Of a stretch of 64,000 bases of DNA, positions 15,097-22,400 are shown piece after piece (within the stretch, counting starts at the first letter, position 1; the number at the start of each line of letters is the position of its first letter). The notes beneath the pieces were generated by a model. The model had not been told where the DNA came from. It worked only from the letters and a program-made list of their open reading frames with translations, and searched no databases. A program made the translations under genes and the position numbers. The stretch is from contig CAXXDW010000003.1 in the NCBI GenBank assembly GCA_963665575.2, positions 1,054,001 through 1,118,000 of the forward strand. The letters run 5' to 3'. This DNA comes from Rariloculus sp963665575. Lineage in GTDB: Bacteria > Pseudomonadota > Gammaproteobacteria > Steroidobacterales > Rariloculaceae.

Positions 15097-16335
15097 TCAA
15101 CGATCCGGCCCCCCGAAGCCGCTGGTAACGGTGACGCTGGGCGGTTTGCCTTCCAGGTGGATGATTTGCCAACCCGACCAAGTAACGTCTTTGAAGTTGA
15201 TGCGTTCGCCATGGGTGGACGCGATCGTCTGAAAGCGGCAGTTGGGGGAAGCAAGAACTTCGGCGTAGCGTCGAAGCCAACTGGTGTCGAGACGAGAGAA
15301 CCCTGCGTCAAGGATCAGAACGGTGGGCGCTATTGCGGACATTGTGTTCGCGACCCTGATGCCGAGCTGCGTGACCAGGCGAAAGAGCTCCGAACCGGAG
15401 AGTTCGCGAAGGGTGCGGGTTTCAATCCGACCGGCCGCGGTTGGGACCTTAAACTCAAGGTGCCACGTTCGTTGATGTTCTTCGAACGTTGCCTGTCTGA
15501 ACCGGTCGTCACCTTCGCCCAATGAATCGCAGAGGGCCTTGACGTCCAGCGGGGCCAGGCTTAGGACGGCAGCGATGGCGCCAAGGTCGTCGGGGTGCTT
15601 GTGAAGTTCGTAGTCAAGATCGCTCGGAAAGACCACTTTGACTGCGCCCGCGGCAGACGTGGTCGGCTCGTTGTCGAGGGTGTATCGGGGAAAGTCCGGA
15701 AGCCGGAAGTCGACGGCGATGCGGTGAGGCAGCGGATCGTGATACCGCATTTCGGTCCGCAAGCGGCGACGGGTGGGTGGGTAGATCTTGTGCCACCGTT
15801 CGAGTTGGGAGGCGTCAACATGGCCCGCGATCCACTCGCACAGCGCCGTCTTGCCGACGCTGTTCCCCGCGAGGACGAGGTTCAGCTTGGCAAGGTCGAT
15901 GTGCGTGCTGTCGGCCAAAAGGGGCGACGAGTGGATCGTGACGCCATCGACCCAGCCGAACGGGACGGCGTACCCGCGAAGCTCATGAGCAATGCGGGAC
16001 TCGTGGAGGCTCTTGAAGCTGTGAAGCCTGGCAGCCGGGAAATCTTTCCCGTCGTGCTTGTCAATCAGGCTGGCGTGATCCGCGCAGAGCCAGATGGCGT
16101 TCTCGGGCGACCTGAGTTCGTCGTCGGCGAGGGAATGGTTGCCGCGCGGACCGCGGCCGGACGCCGCCGCACCATAGATGTGCGCGGCCTGTCCAATGGT
16201 CGAGACGCTCTTCGGGTCGTCCCCAGGCCCGGTCGTTAACCTGTCGCAACCGGGGAAACTGCATTTGTAACCTGCGCGCTGCGCCACCAACTGGCGCGTG
16301 CGGGCGGAGAACTCGAACCGTCGGGCGCGGGGCAT
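15097..16335 (-). CDS. HNH-type nuclease domain fused to an ATPase domain, candidate defence protein
   Basis: The 412-aa protein starts MPRARRFEFSARTRQLVAQR. Residues about 20-115 carry an HNH-like zinc fold: GYKCSFPGC, then AAHIYGAAASGRGPR and NAIWLCADHASLID. A P-loop follows at about 150-165 (LVLAGNSVGKTAL), and near residue 330 a Walker B-like VLILDAGFSRLDTSWL, then FQTIASTHG. The usual Walker B glutamate is alanine here, which would slow hydrolysis if the alignment is right. The ATPase resembles the short SMC/ABC-like domains of OLD- and PtuA-type defence proteins; in Septu the ATPase and HNH are separate genes, here they are one chain in the opposite order. The gene lies beside two further nuclease-like genes. 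Defence role is inferred. Confidence 0.7.
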   Translation of the reverse strand: MPRARRFEFSARTRQLVAQRAGYKCSFPGCDRLTTGPGDDPKSVSTIGQAAHIYGAAASGRGPRGNHSLADDELRSPENAIWLCADHASLIDKHDGKDFPAARLHSFKSLHESRIAHELRGYAVPFGWVDGVTIHSSPLLADSTHIDLAKLNLVLAGNSVGKTALCEWIAGHVDASQLERWHKIYPPTRRRLRTEMRYHDPLPHRIAVDFRLPDFPRYTLDNEPTTSAAGAVKVVFPSDLDYELHKHPDDLGAIAAVLSLAPLDVKALCDSLGEGDDRFRQATFEEHQRTWHLEFKVPTAAGRIETRTLRELSGSELFRLVTQLGIRVANTMSAIAPTVLILDAGFSRLDTSWLRRYAEVLASPNCRFQTIASTHGERINFKDVTWSGWQIIHLEGKPPSVTVTSGFGGPDR

Positions 16336-16896
16336 ACGAGCGAGCAGCTCACCTCACGCGAGTACGCGTCAGGGTCAGCGATCTATCGATGGCAGGCGAC
16401 GACATTTTTCTTGCTCAAACCAATCTGTAGTCATCAGACAAGCAACGTACTTTTCCATCGTCATCACCTACCGATTGTTGTTTACGTGCTTGATGACCGA
16501 AGCCAATACCGTTCAGTAAGCAACAGCCCTCGGGTGGATACCTTACTGTTTTTCGCTCAGGCGAGCCGTCACGCACGCGGAAGTATACTGGCGGCAAGCG
16601 ATCACGTGCTGCGTAGCTCGACAGAAACCAAGGTCTGACAGATGCAGCACTGGCGATGGGATCTCGGACGGCACCATGTAAGGTAGGAACCGACGACACA
16701 GTGTCGTCTCGGCATTTCCTGACGAACAAGCAAGAAGCGGCTCCATCCTGGCGATACAATCCATAGTGGGTTCCTCGCCAGATTCGGCTGGCTGAGAACG
16801 CAATGCGACTGGGTAACGGCGGTGGTTGACAGCATGCGTTCGTCGATACCTCATCGGTTCATCACGATCATGGCGGCCTACGGCGACAAGACACGA
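16336..16896 (-). other. No recognisable gene
   Basis: Lower-GC sequence between two minus-strand defence-like genes, with no frame that has a ribosome site or motif. It probably holds the promoter of the HNH-ATPase gene. Confidence 0.35.
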
Positions 16897-17784
16897 TCAG
16901 TCAGGAAGAGCGATATTTATGCGGATGGCAGCTCCAATCGGGCCCGTACGCCGTCTTACCAATCGTGTAATCAGTTCTTCATCTTCGCTTGTGTACTGCC
17001 GCCCCACTTTACATTTCAACAGGAGATCTGCCGCCCATATTTCGAGGCGCCAATTCTCGTGACGTGCCGAAGAACGTATCTCCTTGAAACTGGGGCTTCG
17101 CCTGGCTGTAGATGGCTCGTCGACAACACTTTCTATGGCGCGGGAACGTACGACGCGTGGTCCTAGTGGAGGAAAATTAACGGTATGGTGACTCGCCGCC
17201 GGTAAAGTATGCTCAAATGGAACTTCGGGCGGATGGTAAAGCAGATAGAAGATGGATTCGCCAAATTGTTGATGAAATTCATGAATTCTCTTCAATTGGT
17301 CACTTTCGCGAACGATTGCGCCATATATCGAACTGTCCGTGAACTTGTACGTTGTCGGTCGCAACGGCGGAGTCGTGAGTTCTGGGGAGTCAAGAAGCCC
17401 GTTCAGACCGTACATAAATCCAACCGGATCGTCCGCGTCGACGTCCCGGTTTTCGGGATATAGTCTCTTGGATTGGAGAAGACCGATTTTCTGTACGAAC
17501 GGACTGCCTCCTGAAGATACATGTACAACGAAGGCAAGATCGGCGAGTTCCCATCGCTCGAACTGTCGAAGGCCCCCAGTGTTATGAACTTCGATTTGGA
17601 CAATTGTCTTTGATGGAAGACGTCTGGGTGCGGCGAAGCGCCCGATCGAGTACACCAGTGTGTCGTCGAGCGACATTTCACGAATGTTTGGTTGATTAGA
17701 GATCAGTTCGGTTGTTTGATCGGATGCGAGACGGACTACCATCCTTACGTAGTCAACGACGTCGTTTGGAATTTCTGGCCACAT
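16897..17784 (-). CDS. Unknown protein, possible PD-(D/E)XK-like (QxK) nuclease
   Basis: A 295-aa protein starting MWPEIPNDVVDYVRMVVRLA after GAGGACGG. I do not recognise the family. Residues about 70-110 read QIEVHNTGGLRQFERWELAD, then LAFVVHVSSGG and KIGLLQSKRLYP. An aspartate in LADLAF followed by a strand with QSK fits the restriction-endonuclease core in the QxK variant used by Mrr. The rest has no signal peptide or membrane segment. It is lower in GC than most neighbours, follows a cyclotransferase-like remnant, and sits between the HNH-ATPase and the EVE-nuclease genes, which supports a defence setting. Nuclease assignment is tentative. Confidence 0.4.
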   Translation of the reverse strand: MWPEIPNDVVDYVRMVVRLASDQTTELISNQPNIREMSLDDTLVYSIGRFAAPRRLPSKTIVQIEVHNTGGLRQFERWELADLAFVVHVSSGGSPFVQKIGLLQSKRLYPENRDVDADDPVGFMYGLNGLLDSPELTTPPLRPTTYKFTDSSIYGAIVRESDQLKRIHEFHQQFGESIFYLLYHPPEVPFEHTLPAASHHTVNFPPLGPRVVRSRAIESVVDEPSTARRSPSFKEIRSSARHENWRLEIWAADLLLKCKVGRQYTSEDEELITRLVRRRTGPIGAAIRINIALPD

Positions 17785-17835
17785 TGGATGTCCGTCCTCT
17801 AATTCGCTGTCAAGAATGGTATGTGACTAATCAAA

Positions 17836-18036
17836 TTAGTCCTTCGGTCTGAGAGGGAGATTCAATGCTGTGACGGTGGATTTATACCAATTGTCGTTCT
17901 CCAGGTAGCGACGAAGTGCAGTGTCTATCGTGGAGGGTGCGCGGCAGATATGCTTAAGAGTCGACAAGAATGCTTTTCCTTTGGGGGAATCTGTATCCCA
18001 CAGCAGAGAGCCCCATCCAAGAATCGCAAATGTCAT
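17836..18036 (-). pseudogene. Gamma-glutamylcyclotransferase-like protein with internal deletion
   Basis: The 66-aa frame opens MTFAILGWGSLLWD, the start motif of a gamma-glutamylcyclotransferase-like family, then jumps to a segment like that family's C-terminus (LKHICRAPSTIDTALRRYLE). The central 100 or more residues, including the catalytic glutamate, are missing, so it is probably an in-frame deletion relic. It lies 51 bases upstream of the 295-aa gene on the same strand and could originally have formed an operon with it. Confidence 0.45.
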
Positions 18037-18433
18037 TGTTCCGTCTCGTTGCAGACTGATGTGGCGACAGGGAAAAAGTGTACCCCATCAAGTGTGACGC
18101 AATGGAGTGGTGGAAGGAAGGCCGTCATGCAGCCGGTCATCGCAGGTCTTGAGCGCGATCCAGCGTGTGGTGTAGTGATCATGACGAAACCGACGTCGCG
18201 GAGAAGCACAGTGAAATCTGTGGCCAAAGTCTGGGGGGCGACTGGAGGGTTGTGGCGGCCCACAGGTGGCTGCGATCCTCTGGGCGGGCGGTTCTTTGCC
18301 TCCGGGTTGCCTGGGTCGGACGTCCACGCGGGACTATCCCGTATCCTTGGGGACTCGGCGCCGAATGACAGCAAGCGCGGGCCAATTCAGCGAGCGACTC
18401 GGAAAATGGGTCACGCGCGAGGAGGGCTATCGA
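18037..18433 (+). other. No recognisable gene
   Basis: Intergenic region between divergent genes. It includes GGGACTATCCC at about 18330, an 11-base match to the CRISPR repeat that appears accidental. Confidence 0.35.
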
Positions 18434-19507
18434 ATGAATGTCGACGACAGAGAAGTCTGGCAGATTGCGGCTGGCGATACGAACAGGTCGTATGCGGACT
18501 TGTGCCTTCGTTGGGGCGTCATTCTTTTCGGTCCGGGTTACGGAGGGACTTGGCCGGACTGCGTGGGCCGTCTTCGCGAGGACGGCTGGTCTGCGAGGAA
18601 GATCAACCTAATCCGAAAGTACCACGAGGATATTCAGACGGGCGATTTGGTTGTCCTGCGGTTGGGTACCAGCGAGGTATACGGGGTGGGTCAGGTAGAA
18701 GGCCCGGTCGATTGGTTGGATGATTTCGGCGACATTGACGGATGGGACATCCAGCTTGTGCGCCGAGTGAGGTGGATCTGGAAGTCGGACAACGGAGAGC
18801 CGAAGCGATTTGGTGCCCACGCACTCAAGTGGGGCGACACCGTACAGAAGTTGGCGAGGTCCGGACCCGTGTTCGAGTGGCTGTTGGAGACGGTGGAACA
18901 GGACTGCAGCTTGCCAGAACTCCCGCCCTCGTGTGTGCCTAGCGACCCCGTTCAGGTTCTCACGCTCACAGAAATAGCGGAGTACCTCTTCGATGAAGGC
19001 ATAGCCGCGGGCGCAATCAATGACCTGACCGACAACATGCTTGCGCTCTCACAGATTGCGTCATGGTACGAGCGAACGACGACGCCATCCGAGTCCGAGA
19101 CAGTTGCGTACCTCGTTGTTCCACTGCTGCGAGCATTGGGTTGGACGCCACAACGGATGGCGGTTGAGTGGCAGGGGATCGATGTCGCGTTGTTCGACCA
19201 ATTGCCGCGTGAGGATGGGAGCCTGTCAGCGGTCGTCGAGGTGAAGCGCCTGGGATCTTCGTGCCTATCCGCGAAGTTCCAAGGTGCAGGCTACGCGCAA
19301 GAATCTGGGCGCGACGGTTGCCGTCGTCTGGTGGTAACTGATGGCATCCGCTATGGCGTCTACACCACGGACTGTGATGGCGAATTCCCCGACGTTCCAT
19401 CCGCGTACATGAACCTGACCCGACTGGTACGGGCCTATCCGGTACTTGAATGCGAAGGAGCGCCGGCGGCGCTCAGTCTACTCGCGTCAGATTGGCGCCG
19501 AGCGTAG
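18434..19507 (+). CDS. EVE-like domain fused to PD-(D/E)XK nuclease, candidate modified-DNA restriction protein
   Basis: The 357-aa protein starts MNVDDREVWQIAAGDTNRSY. Residues about 1-110 resemble EVE/PUA-like readers: WGVILFGPGYGGTWPD, GDLVVLRLGTSEVYGVGQV and a late VRRVRWIW strand. The C-terminal part resembles the nuclease domain of type I restriction subunits: ESETVAYLVVPLLRALGW, the aspartate in GIDVALF, ExK in VVEVKRLGSS, then FQGAGYAQ. EVE domains bind modified bases, so the pair suggests a type IV restriction enzyme. The ATG after GAGGAGG was chosen; an open frame continues upstream without motifs. No methyltransferase is adjacent. Confidence 0.6.
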   Translation: MNVDDREVWQIAAGDTNRSYADLCLRWGVILFGPGYGGTWPDCVGRLREDGWSARKINLIRKYHEDIQTGDLVVLRLGTSEVYGVGQVEGPVDWLDDFGDIDGWDIQLVRRVRWIWKSDNGEPKRFGAHALKWGDTVQKLARSGPVFEWLLETVEQDCSLPELPPSCVPSDPVQVLTLTEIAEYLFDEGIAAGAINDLTDNMLALSQIASWYERTTTPSESETVAYLVVPLLRALGWTPQRMAVEWQGIDVALFDQLPREDGSLSAVVEVKRLGSSCLSAKFQGAGYAQESGRDGCRRLVVTDGIRYGVYTTDCDGEFPDVPSAYMNLTRLVRAYPVLECEGAPAALSLLASDWRRA

Positions 19508-19554
19508 GCAAGGCAGAGCTTGGTCAATCGACGGCGTGGCGAAGGGGATACGGC

Positions 19555-19665
19555 ATCAGCGCCCGGAATGCCGAGGACTATTTCGAAGACGCAACGGGGA
19601 GAGATGTGCTGGACTGTCTGCACGAGGGAGCTGACCCCAATGCACGGACCGAGCAACCGAGCTGA
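19555..19665 (+). pseudogene. Ankyrin-repeat protein N-terminal scrap
   Basis: The frame ARNAEDYFEDATGRDVLDCL followed by HEGADPNARTEQPS and a stop resembles the capping start of an ankyrin protein. It is a leftover with no complete repeat. It may derive from the same gene family as the ankyrin fragment at 6994-7701. Confidence 0.45.
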
Positions 19666-19904
19666 CCGAAATGGACCGAGACGACCCGAGTTCGCCAACT
19701 GGCGGAGCTACCAAAGATTCGCCCACGGGGTCCGTCACGGGCAATGATTTTCAGCGCCGATTGACAGTTAGAAACTCTGTGTCAATTGCGTGATCGAGTT
19801 GAGATTGAATGCAAGAAGGCGGCTCGAAGACTGGCCAAAGAGGAGAGACCTCGCACGCGATTGAACATCGTCACGACTCACTGTGAGGTGTCACTCGTGC
19901 AAGA

Positions 19905-20942
19905 TCAGCCCGGTCGGTTAATCCTGTCTTCAAGGACGCGGATCCGTTCGATCAGGGAACCAAATCCCGGTGCGTCATCGGCGACGATGCGCGCTCGGCG
20001 CATGGCCTCGTAATCCGATTCCAGGCCAGTTAGCTGGTCGTCATCGGGAACGAGACGCAGTTGTCTGCGGAGGCATTGATCGTAGTTGGCGTAGCCAGCA
20101 TGGAAGAAGACTTTCTTATGCCGAACGACATCTTCCAGGAGATCGCGTTCGAGGAGTGCAGCCTGACCAATGTCGTGGACCGCAAGGCATGCTAGGTCGA
20201 ACCAGTGTCGGGATAGTCGTTCTGGGCTGTCCGCCAAGCGGCGCCGATGGCATTCGACGTGGATGAGCGTCGCCTTCTCCCAGAAGGTTCGGGCCGGAGA
20301 AAGGACCGTCACGGTCGCGGTCGGATAGTCGAGCCCCTGGGATTCGTCGGCAATGTCGGGTGCGATCATGTGTTGTTCGTTCGGATCGATTACGTTGCGG
20401 CCACCGAATTCCAGGAGAACCTCGCTTGCGACATAGCCTCGTGGCTCCTCGACCGCCGACGGATAGGCGAAACGGATTGTCTCGCCATCGTCGCCGATAT
20501 GGACTGAATGCCGGCCGTCAGCGCCGAGGCGGTCTGCGGCGGCATCAAGGGCAGGCCCTATGACGTCACGAACGTAACTCTCGACGCGGGCCTTGAGGCG
20601 ATTGCTGACGAGCTTGATCTGGTTGCGGCTGGCGTTGTCGGCGAACGGGTCGAAAGCATCGTTGAAAGCGCGGTAGTCGAGGGTGATGTCCACGTCCTCG
20701 GAAAACCGGTCAATGATGCCGTAAACCTTGGAAAGCGAGGTACCGCCCTTGAATGCCATGGGATGGGGATCAGGCATTGAGAAGAGGGCCTGCAGAACCC
20801 AGCAGACCCAGACATCCTTTTCCAGAATGAGAGCAGCCCGCCCGGTATTGGCAGCCACGGTGCGAAGTATGTCGGCGCGCTCGCGACGACCGAGGGAAAG
20901 GAACGGCTCAGGCACGGACCGTGTCCCCGCCAGCCGCGGCAT
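19905..20942 (-). CDS. AbiEii/AbiGii-family nucleotidyltransferase toxin
   Basis: The 345-aa protein has the nucleotidyltransferase signature FKGGTSLSKVYGIIDRFSED and VDITLDY (GG...DxD), as in AbiEii toxins, which transfer nucleotides onto tRNA or other targets to stop growth after infection. The ATG at 20942 was chosen because homology begins soon after MPRLAGTRSVPEPF; it overlaps the preceding antitoxin gene by 35 bases. Confidence 0.85.
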   Translation of the reverse strand: MPRLAGTRSVPEPFLSLGRRERADILRTVAANTGRAALILEKDVWVCWVLQALFSMPDPHPMAFKGGTSLSKVYGIIDRFSEDVDITLDYRAFNDAFDPFADNASRNQIKLVSNRLKARVESYVRDVIGPALDAAADRLGADGRHSVHIGDDGETIRFAYPSAVEEPRGYVASEVLLEFGGRNVIDPNEQHMIAPDIADESQGLDYPTATVTVLSPARTFWEKATLIHVECHRRRLADSPERLSRHWFDLACLAVHDIGQAALLERDLLEDVVRHKKVFFHAGYANYDQCLRRQLRLVPDDDQLTGLESDYEAMRRARIVADDAPGFGSLIERIRVLEDRINRPG

Positions 20943-21516
20943 TGAGCGCCTTGACCATCCAGGCCGGCATGTCGGCGGAGCGCAATCGTTGGAATTCCTC
21001 CGGGCCGAGTGTGCCTTCGATCCTGGCGACCACATTGGGCGTCACGTTGCTCTTGCCCAGATACCAAAGGGCGGAAAGCGCGGCGCCGGCCACCTCACCG
21101 GCAAATTGAAGTCGGCGGCGGTTGGACGTGTGGATCATTCTGACGGTGATGCGGCCGATTCGGATCGTTCGGCTGGAGGCGCTGGTATGGAACACGGGCG
21201 CCACCGGCACCTGGGTGCTGAGCTTGAACCATCTGGCCGCTTCGGCACCATGGATCTGGACCGCTTCTCCATTGCGGTGCGCGATGGCTTCGACCACCTC
21301 GTGAACTTCGGGAACGACAGTTCCGACGAACCGGCTCGTTCTTGGGCGGACAAAGACGCCGCGGGCGATGCGCTGGATCTCGCCCCGGCCGACCAAGCGT
21401 GAGAGCGTCCTGTCGACGGCGCTGCGGGAGCCGTGCTTCAGAACGCGAGCGCTGGTGAAAGGCTTTCCTTTCGGCAGCTTCCGTATATTTGCTAGAACAG
21501 TCTGTGCGGTGGACAT
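20908..21516 (-). CDS. DUF6088/AbiEi-like antitoxin
   Basis: A 202-aa winged-helix-type antitoxin: MSTAQTVLANIRKLPKGKPF, SRSAVDRTLSRLVGRGEIQR and RIARGVFVRPRTSRF mark the N-terminal DNA-binding domain, followed by IGRITVRMIHTSNRRRLQF. ATG at 21516 has an AGGAGCG site. A strong inverted repeat over its promoter suggests it represses the operon, as AbiEi does. Confidence 0.8.
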   Translation of the reverse strand: MSTAQTVLANIRKLPKGKPFTSARVLKHGSRSAVDRTLSRLVGRGEIQRIARGVFVRPRTSRFVGTVVPEVHEVVEAIAHRNGEAVQIHGAEAARWFKLSTQVPVAPVFHTSASSRTIRIGRITVRMIHTSNRRRLQFAGEVAGAALSALWYLGKSNVTPNVVARIEGTLGPEEFQRLRSADMPAWMVKALNAAAGGDTVRA

Positions 21517-21539
21517 GGCGTGACGCTCCTTTGTCTGAA

Positions 21540-21580
21540 AACATAGTAGTTTTGTAGACAACTATCAAGAGGCGATAGTT
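21540..21580 (-). promoter_or_regulatory. Promoter and operator of the AbiE-like operon
   Basis: A 21-base inverted repeat AACTATC-N7-GATAGTT (21560-21580) overlaps a -35 TTGATA (21563-21568). A 17-base spacer leads to -10 TATGTT (21540-21545), placing transcription start about 15 bases before the gene's start codon. This fits autorepression by the first gene product. Confidence 0.65.
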
Positions 21581-22032
21581 CGGAGCGTGTTGCTGGTAAC
21601 TGTGCGGCTGGGAAAGACAGCAGCATGAGGATGCATAACTCGAGCGTTTCGTCGAGCCGGACAAATTGGTCCTGCTGACGACGGCACCACGCTTTCGCCC
21701 TGCCCGGCTCAACATCCCACTCACAGCCGCATAGTTACGATCCGCCGCAGGGAATATGAGGCGATGCCGGATTTGCCAGACGTGATGTAATCGACGAACC
21801 TTCGTTAAGCTGTCCAGGCGCCGTTTCCCCTTTGCTTGCGGGCCAAGCGCCTTGGAGGAAAGCTGCCTGATCACTCGATGGTATTGGGACCGTTGAACGC
21901 GATGGATTCGTCACCCCGGCGCGCCGCCCCCCAACCGCCCGTCTTGAATTTGGGCGGCGCGGGTTTGCGTCCATCGTATTTGCGCTTCTTCGTCCGGGCG
22001 ATGCCAGGGCCGCCACGCTACAGGACTACGCC
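21581..22032 (+). other. No recognisable gene
   Basis: Between the AbiE-like promoter and the UvrD fragment I see only short frames without motifs; it may hold decayed sequence. Confidence 0.35.
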
Positions 22033-22400
22033 TTGACGCTTACCCTTCCGTGGCGATCCTTGGCCTTGCCCGTCAAGGATATCGAGTCGGTCACTGTTTC
22101 CAATTCCTGGCGCTTTGCTGCGGTACGCGTTTCGTGTCCCACCAGGAACCTGACGGTATCTGGGCTCGCGCCAGATGATGCAAAGTCACTTTCGCAGGCG
22201 CTCGAAGCCGCGAGAATGCGCTGGTGGGAGACCACTCTTGCGGCTTCTGCCGACGCGCTTCGTCCCGTGCACGCGCGCCTCGACCGGCTGGCCGACCCGC
22301 CCAATTGCATCACCCGCAAGGCCCTTGCCCATCTTTGACGCAAAGCCCTCGCGGTGGCGGAGCGGTTCCCGCCCGCCTGGCCGGACAAATCAGACCTTCT
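22033..22400 (+). pseudogene. UvrD/HelD-like helicase N-terminal fragment
   Basis: Residues SVTVSNSWRFAAVRVS, LSQALEAARMRWWETTL and LHARLDRLAD-type context resemble the N-terminal region of UvrD/HelD-like helicases before the ATPase core. An internal TGA at 22336 interrupts the frame; after it the same frame continues RKALAVAERFPPAWPD, then is lost where the convergent TOTE gene ends. No helicase motif remains. Confidence 0.5.

Noticed and set aside
18329..18345. GGGACTATCCC match to the CRISPR repeat
   Set aside because: Only 11 bases match and no spacer-like or repeated structure surrounds it; it is a chance match in GC-rich DNA.
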